This document shows, piece after piece, positions 54,601 to 64,000 of a stretch of 64,000 nt of DNA. The stretch is from Gymnothorax reevesii (taxonomy: Eukaryota > Chordata > Actinopteri > Anguilliformes > Muraenidae). A program made the translations under genes and the position numbers. Every line of letters starts with the position of its first letter. The stretch's first letter is position 1. Where the stretch lies: assembly GCA_029721435.1 (NCBI GenBank), contig CM056573.1:7973001-8037000 (forward strand), read 5' to 3'. The notes beneath the pieces were generated by a model. The model was given only the letters and a program-made list of their open reading frames with translations. It did not search any database and was not told where the DNA came from.

Positions 54601-57600
54601 CCCATCTCCTGTCATACGGCAGTTATGTATATTGTAACATGAACGGAGAGATACTTCTGTAAACCTTTGTCAGTCAACACCCTTCACCACTGTGTGTGCA
54701 GAAGCACTATGCTAAACCGAAACCATACAACACTGTCCAAAAGCACTCTGGGCTTGGTGGCATCATAGATGGACAGCACCACAGTGCAAGTGTGTTTTGT
54801 GACCCGACGAGTCATCAGTTCAAGTAGTTTTTGAAAAAAACATGAGGCTTCTCAGAGCCTGTACTCGGGCCGCGCATTTCTGGCAGGGAGTTTATCTCCC
54901 GGCCAATAATGAATACATTTTCAGATTATTATCATTAGCCACTCAATAGTGGGTCATTATTTTGACTCTAAAATCTACTAGCTATTTCAATATTTTACTA
55001 GCATTTGGCTGATGACCGGCGCTAATTTTCCACCCTGCTTGCATTACGTTTTGTTTGGGGGCAAATACTCTCTTCTTGGCACTGAGCAGCTACTTGACGA
55101 GTCGTCTTTGATACAGTGGCATTTTAATTGCCCTCTCTCGCCTGTCTTGCTTGTAGATCTCACTGGAAAAGGCTCAGCTGACATGTGACAAACTCCACTG
55201 TCTGAAGGAGGAAAACGCAAAGTTACTCTCCTCGTAAGATTAGAAGCCATTTTCAAGCATATCTTGCATTTCAAATAAGTGAGTATAATAATGGCTGCCT
55301 ATAATTTTGTTCTTTTGTGCCCTTTAGAAAGAAGAACCTTGAAAACCAGCTAAAAATATCTGAAGGTGAGTCTTTAAGACTTTTGTCAATTCATTATTTG
55401 TACTGTAGCTTTGGAAACTCTCAGTTTGTGGATTTTTATTTCAGGAGTTGCACTTGTCTGGGTTTTATTTTGACAAAGATATGGATGGCAGAAACTGTTA
55501 AACAAACATGCTGCCAATGTAAAGGACCAGGATGTAGTCATGGCTAATAGACTTACCACGCATGAACATGATGCAATTTAAATCGTGCCGGTGCTACGGT
55601 AGCCTACAGTACGAGCTAGTTACTGGCATGGTTCAGTTTATTTAGCTACTGCTAAAGTAGTTCTTCAGTTCTGCTCACAAGTGAATTTGGTTAGTTTGTC
55701 AATTAAGCCATTATTGCTAGTCAAAATTGCCAAGCTAGCTGAATGGTTTCACAAAGACCGCTTGTTGATTTTACATTTGAAGTATTAAATGTTAAAAAAT
55801 TAATGCTAGTGCAATTTATCAATGAAACATGCTTGATGTGCCTAAGCGCTCAGAAACATTTTGGTTGGAACTTGGTTTTTGAAATAAACGCGCAAAAAAA
55901 ATCCCAACACGGACAGAAAATGTTGTAAAACTTCATCACGTAAATGAAAGAGATAATCCACTTATCCTTTAACCGTTTTTGTATGATTTTATATATTTGA
56001 CAAAAGAAATGTTTGCTTCTGCACTTACGGTTACATATGTTGTACCTGGGGAGGCCAGCTTATGATTAGCCTTGTCCCTTACTGATGGACTATTTGACTA
56101 CTATTCCCTGTTGAAACATTAGGTGTCCCTCGCCATGTCTCCAGGATGAGTTTTTTCCTATGGACGGTTGATTCAGGGAAAAAAAACTTGACTTCATATA
56201 GGCTAGGTCCAATTTGTGAATGGAAAGAAGTTTTGAAAAAGGTTACTTTCTCAACGGAGGGTATCTTGAAATTGTGAAACCGTTACCTGCCTACTGTCAA
56301 GTTGTTCCGATAGGTCTGTCATGGTATTTTAGCCCTACGTCAGTTACCCCTGTGATCCCAGTATTTGAAAAAAATCTAAATATTTCAGTTTTGTTCATGG
56401 TTTCAGAATTATTTTATTTTATTGTTTTCCTGGTCTACATTTCTGTGTCTAGGGCTCCTAATTTATATTCCTTTGCATGAAAATTGTTCAATCCCTAATA
56501 AAGTTGTGAAAGGTAAATTGTTTTCCACTCCACCAGACTGCTGAAAATTGCATGCAGCTTTTGGCTGGCCACTGTAAGCTAAACAAAAAAGGCCCGCAAT
56601 CATTTTGGATTATATTGATTGTGACTTTTTCATAGAGATGGCCATGCCAGATAACGCACAGTATATGCTGTGTGGAAAAATACTGCCACAAATTTGCATT
56701 CTGATATAGTAGTTTTGACTATAGTTGGCATTTTGACTTGCGTGGTTTTCGTAAGGGACGCAGGGTCTCCTGAGCGGTTCCTTGTATTCAACACTCTTGC
56801 AGTGGCAGCTGTGCTTTATTCCTTGATTTGATCAAATTGTCACTAGGTGGCACTGTCCTGTGCTATAATATTTAGAGACATGTTTCTCCCCCCAGTTGCA
56901 AACGTCATGAAGGATAGTGAAATTACACAACTGAAAAAAGAGAAGAGGAAACTGGAGGAAAATCTTCACACAACTCAGGTAATGGTATTACTTCTGAAAT
57001 AGCAGATGCCCACACCCCAGTATGTATAACCCCAACTGTGGGGGGAGGAAAAAATGGAGTGATTATAAAAAGCCGATTCGCCCACTAAACACTGCTGCAG
57101 TTTGGGTGTGTAATGGGCAAGGCCGTAAACCATATTAATCCATATTAAACTCCAATTCCTCTGATATCACTGGCTTCCATCTTGTGGCTGAATTGGCTGT
57201 AATAATAGCATGGAAAGGCTTTGAACTTTCGTCAGTCACCACTTCGCCGCTGGATGTGCAGATTTATGTTAAAGCTTTACTATGCCAAACCATGACCATA
57301 CATCAACACTGTCCAAAAGCACTGCAGGCTTGTTGTCAGCAGAGATGGACAGCACCGCAGTGCAAGTCTGTGTTGTGGCCCGAGGAGTCAACGGTTCAAG
57401 TGGTTTTAAAAAAAATCCCTGAGTTCGTCTTTGGTTTGGAGACTAGGGCAGCCCAAGACTCGTTCGCTCATCGAGTACCTATTTTTTACTATTTTGTTGT
57501 CGTTACATTCTATATTTTCAGTGAGGAAATAATATCACATAAGAATGCCAATTTATGTATTTGTAGAGGTTGAATAGAATTCAAATTGTTTGCATTTTCA

Positions 57601-60600
57601 ATGGCAAAAACTAGGAAGGGGTTTTTGCTTTTTACGACAAACTGCAGTTTTATACAGAAAAGTTTTTTTTTTTTTTTTATTTTTTTTTACATTTTATTTT
57701 GGCGAGTAAAACTGTCAGTCACAGTGCTTTACTGATGATTTTACTCATGATTTTGCAGAAAAATCTGGAAGAACTCAAGATTCTGATGAACAAAGGTAAG
57801 TCAGTATTATTGGTTTGTATTTGCTGTATTGGTTCATGTGCAGCAGGTCTTTGCGAGTGTAATGAGTTGATCTGAATGTCTTTCTTTTGTTTGACCAGAG
57901 TTAAAGGATGTAGCAGCTCAAACCACTTTTCCCGAAGAGCCAAAAATTGACAAAGGTTTGTATCTGATGCTTTTATTCAAAGTGACAGTTTATCAGGCTT
58001 GGTGAGGGCCCATTGTCTCCTCAGCGCCCCCTAGGAGGAATGTGGGTTCAAACATGATGCACTGCAGATCTTGGTGAAGGGGACCATTTGCCAAACTGAT
58101 GAAACTTTTGGCTAGCTACGGGGGGTGGGAGAATCCAAAAAAAAAACCCTGAAATTTCACAAACAATGAAAAAAATAGCCTGCATCATACCATTTTATAC
58201 AAGTAGGGCCTGATTTACCCAGTCATTTGGCACTTGCAATCTGTTTTTGCCTCCTGCCAAATCAGTAACATTGCCCATGATTGGCCAGGGTGCTTCCTTT
58301 GCACCAATCAGTGGCAGGGTTTCTGGTTTTGCATAGGCAAAAAGATTTTGCATGTGCTGAAAGTCTTAGTATTTCAGGCCCGTTATGTAATAATAATATA
58401 CAGTTTTGTAAAGTACATTGTCCAGAGAAAATTCAGAACTGCATTGCACTTTTAGGGCCTGTATCATGGCTTAAAATACTGTTGTGAGAAAATTGCCTTC
58501 ACCAAAATGATTTTGGTTGTAAGAACTGAAAAAATCTGAAAAAATGCTTCTTTATTTGAGTGCAGAATGCACCTACGAATTAAAAATTTAACTCATTCCT
58601 TGGTGATGAATGTTATGATGTTGAATGGAATTTTTATTTTAATATGGGAATCAGACCAACTGCCACCATGGGGTGTGTCAGCAATCACGCGCCATTTTGT
58701 TTTCTTGAAACATGCCTTCAAACCAGAAGTGGTCTTAAAAAATGGAAACCAAATGTCGGAGGTCATGTGACGATCCTGATATCGGTGGACTTTCCGAAGC
58801 ATTTTGTCAGGTGGCCTCTGACGTTCGGTTGCGGTTTGAGGTGTGCTTCAGGCGTGAGAGCACGTTTCGGGGAAACAAAACGGTGCACGATTCCATGCAC
58901 CCTATGGGGGCGGTTGGTTTTATTTTGCTTTAAAAAATGGTGATTCAGTAGTGCCACACCCGTTTATCCTTTGTTCGGCTGACTGAATGAAGGTCTGGGT
59001 ATCCTTACTGAAAATGACTTTATTACTGGCGTTAACGTTAACCCTGGCTTTGAGTATCTGCAACAGATGCCAGTCTACTGTAAATGTGCAGTATTTACTC
59101 CTGCAGGTCGTCTTTCCTTGTCATTTGCCACATAGTGGATTTAATTGTTGATCACGCTATATAAATTACCTTGCATATTTGAAATGACTATATGGTGAAA
59201 ATGAATACCTTTCACTCCTACAAGGGGCCAACGTGGATATCACTTATCGATACCAAAAGAATTGCATTACTGTACAGATTTCGCTTTGTATGAAATGGTT
59301 CAGTATGAAACTAATCATGCCCTTAAATACGTTCTTCATTCAACAGCTGAAGTCAAACAGCTTTTGGAGAAACTCTGGATGTGCATTGAGCCCCAGTCCT
59401 CGAAGGCAGCAGATCAGCTGCACTTATTGGGTAACTGAAGCCATTTCGGTCAGATGTGGGGAAATGGGTTGCGGTGGGATTTTTATGATGTATGAAATGT
59501 TGAAAGATCTCTTACAGTAATAACAATTAAGAACAAAGTCTGATTGTTGTAGCCAAGTGTACTTGCATTCTCCCTGGTTCTGGGATACAGTTGGGTTGTG
59601 TACTCAGCCAAAATGATGATGAAAACTGTCTTGCTGCCCAAGTACCTTTGGACCAGACTGCATACAGAACTCTTTCCACAGGCGTTACCGGTGAGTCCTT
59701 AGATTATGGTTTGGACCCTGTGAGGCCTGTCGGTGTTTCGGCACTAGGGGCTGAAGGACCGTCTGTGGCCACGAGTCCCAGAAAATCCCCGAAAAAACGG
59801 CAGGAATCTGGGAAGCTGTGGAACAAGGAGAGGAGCCCCCCCAGTGCGGCGCTGACAGGAAGTGAAGAGAAGGATGTTGAGGAGATACTGGACTGTTTCA
59901 GGCCGCTGCCCCCCCTTCTGTCTCCTGTGCTCTTTACCTCACCTGAGGTGAGAAGCGCTTCATAATTTTGCGACTGGTTGTTATATTCTGGTAAATACTA
60001 GTGTTGTGTCGAGTTGGTTGCTCCAAAGCTTCAACTTGATATCACTCAGAGAAGTTGTTCATTCCTGACACTAATATAACTTGAACAGACAAGGAAATGT
60101 ACTCTCGGTATGCTTTTCTTCTGTCTAGTTCTTTGGTTCTCAGCCTTTATTGTGGTGGGACCAGTGTGGGGGCAGGCTTTTGTTCCAGCCATTCAGATGC
60201 ACCCCTGATTCCACTAATCAAGGTCTTGCCCAAAGATGTCTGTGTGTGGTTTTTTTATTTTTTTTTTAAATTTTTAATCTGGTGTAAAATTCCTTGGCTA
60301 GACCCACACCAGCCTACTCTGAATATGTTTGAGAACACGTAACCTGACACAACATGATTGGAGAGAACAGGCCATTCAGCCCAACTAGCCTCGCCATTTC
60401 CTTCTCCCTAAAGTGAATCGAACACTTCAGATGCTCGATGACTCAATGGTATCTAGCTTTAAGTCAAGAATGCTCTTGAAATCTCCCAAGGTTTCTGCCT
60501 CAGCAACATGGTCAGGCAAGGTATTCCACAGTCAGATTACTCTCTGCAGGAAAAAATATTTTTAATATCGGTGTTAAATTTACTCTTGGCTAACTTCCAT

Positions 60601-63600
60601 TTGTGACTCCCGAGTTCTATCAACAGAACTTTGTCTTAGTAATCCTACAAAGTTAATTCATTAATCTCTTTTACATATTTGATGACCTCAATCAGATCAA
60701 CTCCTAAGTCCCCCTTTCCTAAGGTTAAAGAGATTAAGGGTCTCCTACTTCTTCTTACAGCTTTCATCTTATATACCAGGAATTAACTTTGTGGCTCTTG
60801 GTCTGAATTATCCATGGGTGCCGATTTGTTAAGCTAGTACGCTGTTTGGACATTGGCAAAATATTTTTGTTGACTAACCAGGATCGGGTACAGACTCAGG
60901 GCAATGCATTGCGCGTGCCTGCTGGATGACTGACTCGCGACAGCTATGGTGGCTCCAAATTGTGCAGTGTGCTGTCACTCATACCCCCAGTCCACAGAGC
61001 TTTTCCGGCTCATCGGTCACTTGTCGGAAGCAAAGTTTTCTTTGATCTGATGAGGTGAAATCGTCCGATGAACGAACTTGCTTAGTTCCTTCATGGGACG
61101 ATATAGCCGCCTCAGATCACGCCCAACACGTCGGACATTGACCTGATAGTGGACAAACACGAATCGGTTTCATCGGCCTGAGATATGATAGTCTTCCGTG
61201 GGTGACTGGAAGAAATAAACTTTGCTTCCGACGAGTGACCGATGAGCCAGAAAGCTCTATGGAATGGAGTATCAGTCAGCACTTTTTTTTTTTTTTTTTT
61301 TTTTTTTCCCATAAATTTGGCATCTCCAATCCCACCCGAATCTGGAATGCCCAATTGGTGAACTATGTACAAGGCTTGCTCGTTTGCGACCCCTTGCTGC
61401 CAATTCAGGAGAGTGTAGACAGTTCGCGGCTCTCCTCCAAAGCACCTGCCCGTCAGCCACTGCTTCTTATACACTCATTGGTTGAATCTTCGCAAGTTCA
61501 GAACGAGTGCGGAGGATACCCGAATATGAACAGACTTAGTCTTCCGGACGAGGGTCCGTCTGGCTAACAGGAGGCGCTTGAGCAACTTGTCCCTTCCCAA
61601 TTTGAAAACCTGAAGCGCGATGGCCAATTGTTTGCCACTCTGAAAAAAGCTGCCGACCACTGCCGGTTGGTATGACCGGGGCTCGATCCCGCGACGTGAT
61701 AGTGACTTCTGCACTGCAACGCAGTGCCTAAACTGAGTGAGCTATTCGGCTGCTCAGTCTGCACTTTAGTGCGCCAAAATGCTTTTCTTCAAAGCCTGAC
61801 ACAAGTCAGCAGGTGACTGCACTGTGACTTAGTCCACATTTCTTCTTCGGATACAGACTTTAATTGGTTCTGTGCGCAGTTACTGTTTGCCAACCTCTGT
61901 CCCTCCTGTGTTCAGGCCATACTGCTGAAAGCCTCGATCGTTTCGGTGTCCGGCACACTGGGTTCTGGGCCCTCAACCAGTCATAGGACTAGGGCTCAGG
62001 TCCTATATCATGTCTGGGAAATGTAGTTCCTTTCTTTTCTGGCGCTCGCTAAATAAGAAGCAAACATGGTAGTGATGTTTATCTACATGTAAAGTTAGGA
62101 AGATGCGACTCCTAAAGTAAATTGCCATTTTGAGTTGGTGTCTCAATTTTTATTCAGAGTATTTATTATCGTCTCTTACAGGCAACACTGTTTGGAGATA
62201 TATCCAGTGATGAAGAGGATGTTGATGATGAATGTCAAGAAGTATCTACTATGGAGACCTCTGACACATCAATGGCACTGGCTCATGATGTCATCCTGGA
62301 TTCTTCCGTTCCTTGTTCTGCTAGAGCAGTTGAAACTTCCAGGGATGAGGACATAAATGCTTTTCAGTCGGACACTCAAACTAGCAAACTGGAAAAGAGT
62401 TTGCCTCATTCTGATGATGTCATGATGGAAGCCGTTGAGGAAGCCCCAGTGGATGAATATTTTGGTAAACAGACTGTGTCGGGCATTGTATCAACAGAAC
62501 TTTCCATCCCTGAGTGTGCTGACAGCGTGAGAAACGAGGACAAAGATGTTGAAAAAGATGTGGTCAAAGAGGAGCCTCCACCAAAGGACAACGAAGAGTG
62601 CGCAGAAGTTGATTGTGAGAAGGCTTTGCCACAGTCACCAAGCAAGTATAACTGCAACAATCAAGTGAGTCAAGCCACCCTTCACGGCGATTCAGTTCGA
62701 GAACCATCCCCTTTTAGAGAAACCAATGATGACTCTGGACGCAATAAAGGTGTTGATGCGCATTTGGAAACTCCCACTTCCTCTGGCCATCTGATTCAAG
62801 CCTCCCCTTCAGATGGTGTCGCTCAATCACAAGAGTCCTCAGAAGGAGAACATCAGAACCTCCTGAGTACTTTAAACGGCATGACTGCTGATGACGACGA
62901 ATCTGAACAGACTGTTTCGAAATCTGGATCCGCGGTAAATCTTGCCGACGGCTCGGAAAGCATTTGTTCCTCTGAGGGACGTCCTCAGCATGATGCTGAT
63001 TTGGCAGAAAGCGCTCCCTTCTCGAAATCTCCGCTCCGTCAAGATGACAAAGCCAATCTACCTAAAGAACCAGGCCAAGATGCTTCACACTCTGGGATCT
63101 GTGTTGGACCTGTTTTAAATTTGAATCCAAATCCAGAACCAGAAACTATGAGTGAGCTGCACTGTGGATCTCTAAATTCCTCAGAACCAAATATGAATCC
63201 CATTGTTGCTCCCTTTACAGTGTCCAACTATACAACTGAGAAGGTATTTACCACAAACGAATGCCAGAAACCAAGTGAAAGGAATATGGAGGTGAATAAA
63301 GAGCAAGATTTGGTACAAACCTGCCAGGCGCCTGCCTCGAATCTCCCGATCAGTTCGAGTGAATCTTCCCATTTAAGCACTGATAAATGTGTGGATCAGA
63401 CTCCAGCTTGTAGTGAAACAAATCCTCTTGTAGAAGCTGACTCTACTCCTGCAGAAATTCCAGCCCATCAGGACAAAATAGAAGGAAGTAGTTCTGATGA
63501 TCCGGAAAAATGTAAAGAATCTGCTGATGAACAGGAAGGGTTTGGACTGCTGCGTAAAGTTAAAAGTATTTACCAGCGTGCTGGAAATCAAGCACTACCT

Positions 63601-64000
63601 GAGATTGACAGTGGTTCACCAAAGCCTGTAGAAGATTCTGCAGAAATTTGTGCAGATTCTATGAAAAGTTCAGGGGCAAGCCATGAATCACTGGAAAACC
63701 TATCCGAGATTGAACAAAAATCCACAGACTCGTCCCTGGAAATAGATGTATCGACAGGTGTTAAACAAGTGGAGGATGATGTAGAGGATATTCCAAAGGA
63801 GGAAATATGTACGGAAAGGATGGGTGAAAATCAAATGTTGCATGGAATTGAAAAGCCTTCAAAAGGCAAAAATAAGGAATGTAAAGGAAATCTTGACCAG
63901 GCACCAGAAGCAATGGACGAAGCAGCCTCAGAATTCTTTTCCTGGCTGACTGAAAAGCCATGTTCCCTGCAGGCAGATGACAAGACTGGCAAAAGCACTG
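42679..64000 (+). CDS. ice1: ICE1, scaffold of the little elongation complex; exons 1-16, 3' end off window
   Basis: ICE1 (KIAA0947) joins ELL, ICE2 and ZC3H8 in the little elongation complex for Pol II transcription of snRNA genes (family knowledge). Exons: 42679-42732, 46790-46848, 47408-47442, 47903-47921, 49326-49437, 50817-50893, 50986-51023, 54330-54412, 55157-55233, 55328-55365, 56896-56978, 57759-57795, 57899-57955, 59347-59430, 59553-59947, 62182-64000 (open). The phases join throughout, giving 1022 codons so far. [34 protein letters not shown] and [12 protein letters not shown] match vertebrate ICE1, whose counterparts are YVEALIALKQKIINTD, LLTEYQKKCDELQ and KLPPPLLSPV. The ATG ATG start in exon 1 (MMPEETQ) agrees with human MMPGETH. 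Intron 3 is AT-AC; all the others are GT-AG. The exon 15 acceptor is the least certain border. Confidence 0.93.
43690..44105 (+). pseudogene. Tc1/mariner transposase N-terminal remnant, ICE1 intron 1
   Basis: The plus strand reads [19 protein letters not shown] and [12 protein letters not shown], then after a frameshift [20 protein letters not shown] and [16 protein letters not shown], then [14 protein letters not shown]. These are the two helix-turn-helix motifs and the linker of a Tc1-like transposase. The catalytic DDE part is missing, and a stop and frameshift are present. Confidence 0.75.
46380..46585 (+). repeat. Dispersed repeat with CCGT tetranucleotide run, ICE1 intron 1
   Basis: It begins CCCCCGCCAACACGAAGTGG and GAGGGGGATATAGG, then GTCCGTCCGTCCGTCCGTGC, then ACCAAATTTGGTGTGTAGC, and ends with GGCGGGGGATG near 46579-46589. 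The CCCCCGCCA / TGGCGGGGG ends are inverted, as for a small foldback element. Related stretches lie at 3240 and 16330-16960. Confidence 0.6.
47443..47902 (+). other. ice1: U12-type AT-AC intron (ICE1 intron 3)
   Basis: The intron begins ATATCCTTT at 47443-47451, the exact U12 5' splice-site consensus. It ends in AC at 47901-47902. The branch site TTCCTTGAC (47883-47891) fits TTCCTTRAY, with the branch A at 47890, 12 nt before the end, within the tight U12 window. Splicing AT-AC joins G to AG to give the glutamate of CDEL found in the human protein. A GT-AG reading would not keep this residue and frame. Retention would give a stop (TAG, 47466-47468) after 57 codons. Confidence 0.93.
47903..47921 (+). 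other. ice1: 19-nt micro-exon of ICE1 (exon 4)
   Basis: AGCTTCAAAAATCTCAAAG, with split codons on both sides, encodes LQKSQ between E50 and R56. It is flanked upstream by the AT-AC intron and downstream by a strong GTAAGC donor. The counterpart in human is LQFAR in CDELQFARRENSTLH. A 19-nt exon needs exon-definition help; skipping it shifts the frame. Confidence 0.9.
48608..49062. repeat. AT-rich triplet microsatellites, ICE1 intron 4
   Basis: (AAT)n/(ATT)n/(AAC)n tracts cover 48612-48750 and 48953-49062. Between them, GCACCTGCACGGTCCGCAGG near 48770 and CAGTGCAGGTGC near 48806 form a small inverted repeat. No gene is present; the 75-codon ORF beginning at 49007 is microsatellite read-through. 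Confidence 0.8.
51521..54010 (-). mobile_element. 5'-truncated L1-type LINE, interrupted by a SINE
   Basis: The minus strand carries parts of ORF2. The reverse-transcriptase region reads [14 protein letters not shown] near 53900-53960, followed by [20 protein letters not shown] (53622-53864). The C-terminal domain reads [20 protein letters not shown] and [19 protein letters not shown] (52585-53163). A T-run at 51523-51532 corresponds to the A-tail. The frames are broken by shifts. The right border is approximate. Unit 2 of the ICE1 duplication lacks this element. Confidence 0.85.
52103..52623 (-). mobile_element. tRNA-derived SINE inserted into the L1 fragment
   Basis: The 12-bp target duplication TATTGGTCTTTT lies at 52103-52114 and 52612-52623. 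In minus sense it starts GGCTGCCGGGTGGCTCACAC with an A-box-like TGGCTCACACGG and a B box GGTTCGAGCC, the pol III promoter of a tRNA-like head. The body holds GCAGCTTTTTCAGAGTAGCG and the tail is A-rich. The 117-codon minus-strand ORF here is SINE read-through. Confidence 0.92.
54920..57420 (+). repeat. ice1: Intragenic tandem duplication, unit 2 (ICE1 exons 9-11)
   Basis: Exons 55157-55233, 55328-55365 and 56896-56978 have exactly the lengths 77, 38 and 83 nt and the phases of unit 1. They encode residues 160-225 ([10 protein letters not shown] to [15 protein letters not shown]). About 44 of 66 residues are identical to unit 1. Intron sequence is recognisably shared as well. Human ICE1 has a single counterpart segment as far as I recall it. 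Confidence 0.9.
59553..59947 (+). other. ice1: ICE1 exon 15 with alternative acceptor question
   Basis: Exon 14 ends in phase 1, so the AG at 59551-59552, which leaves CC to complete GCC, keeps the frame through [20 protein letters not shown]. The stronger-looking TACAG at 59586-59590 would put the exon out of frame. The exon carries a basic patch [10 protein letters not shown] and the conserved [12 protein letters not shown] motif, and ends at a GTGAGA donor. Confidence 0.75.
60345..60850. repeat. Old interspersed repeat in ICE1 intron 15
   Basis: It includes AACAGGCCATTCAGCCCAAC, GTATTCCACAGTCAGATTAC and ATTTGATGACCTCAATCAGA. I recognise these as a repeat common in fish genomes, but not its family. 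No ORF. Confidence 0.4.
61273..61767 (-). mobile_element. tRNA-derived SINE, full-length copy, ICE1 intron 15
   Basis: The target duplication is CAGTCAGCACTTT (61273-61285) against CAGTCTGCACTTT (61755-61767), with one mismatch. A run of about 27 T at 61283-61309 is the A-tail of the minus-strand element. A B box (GATCGAGCCCC in minus sense) and a tRNA-like head lie near 61670-61750. The body matches the copies at 8822 and 52103. Confidence 0.9.
62182..64000 (+). other. ice1: ICE1 large exon 16 (start), open to the window end
   Basis: 606 codons run without a stop from [19 protein letters not shown] to the edge. The sequence is serine-, glutamate- and aspartate-rich and mostly disordered, as in the big central exon of vertebrate ICE1 (human counterpart begins near TYFGEYTDSSDND). 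The only lysine/arginine-rich ordered-looking patch is [14 protein letters not shown] near 63541-63580. Fast divergence is expected here. Confidence 0.9.

Larger units (their letters stand above)
50590..54850 (+). repeat. ice1: Intragenic tandem duplication, unit 1 (ICE1 exons 6-8)
   Basis: Exons 50817-50893 (77 nt), 50986-51023 (38 nt) and 54330-54412 (83 nt) encode residues 94-159, a coiled-coil module beginning [10 protein letters not shown] and ending [15 protein letters not shown]. The flanking introns also match unit 2: CAGTGGCATTTTAATTGCCC before the first exon, and ACACTGTCCAAAAGCACT with GATGGACAGCACC after the last. Unit 1 is longer because an L1 fragment carrying a SINE sits in its third intron. 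Borders are approximate. Confidence 0.9.

Noticed and set aside
61112..61567. ORFs of 120 codons on both strands with a poly-K or poly-F tract
   Set aside because: The tract is the SINE A-tail and the rest is SINE sequence.

Overview
The window is vertebrate nuclear DNA, almost certainly from a ray-finned fish. The genes have many exons with GT-AG splice sites and vertebrate protein sequences. Introns and spacers are packed with tRNA-derived SINEs, Tc1/mariner remnants, foldback elements, an L1 fragment and an intact Ty3/gypsy element of the Gmr1 type, which was first described from cod. The species cannot be told from the sequence. There is no bacterial operon, CRISPR array, or rRNA or tRNA gene.

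Layout: (1) 734-7671, + strand: last seven coding exons of LRRFIP2; the 5' part lies off the window. (2) 7672-11217: 3' UTR and spacer with a SINE, a foldback element and a Tc1 remnant. (3) 11218-37214, - strand: complete MLH1, 19 exons and 746 codons, tail to tail with LRRFIP2 as in human. Its introns hold a Tc1 deletion derivative, an old Tc1 copy, TTAA and other foldbacks, a 2.3-kb hAT-like element and, in intron 3, a full-length Gmr1-type retrotransposon (28000-33937). (4) 37215-42678: spacer with an LTR-like segment and decayed repeats. (5) 42679-64000, + strand: the first 16 exons (1022 codons) of ICE1, head to head with MLH1 and running off the right edge inside its large exon.

Strongest observations: (a) ICE1 intron 3 is a near-perfect U12-type AT-AC intron in front of a 19-nt micro-exon. 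Because ICE1 supports Pol II transcription of snRNA genes, a feedback link to the minor spliceosome can be proposed. (b) ICE1 carries a tandem duplication of a three-exon, 66-residue coiled-coil module together with its introns. (c) The Gmr1-type element is structurally intact: LTRs of equal length with no difference seen, a 4-bp target duplication, one 1592-residue ORF with integrase before reverse transcriptase, and a SCAN-like capsid.

MLH1 (mismatch repair), LRRFIP2 (flightless-I and MyD88 signalling) and ICE1 (little elongation complex) do not form a pathway; they are neighbours by synteny. Exon calls rest on reading frame, splice phase and remembered vertebrate proteins. No alignment was run.
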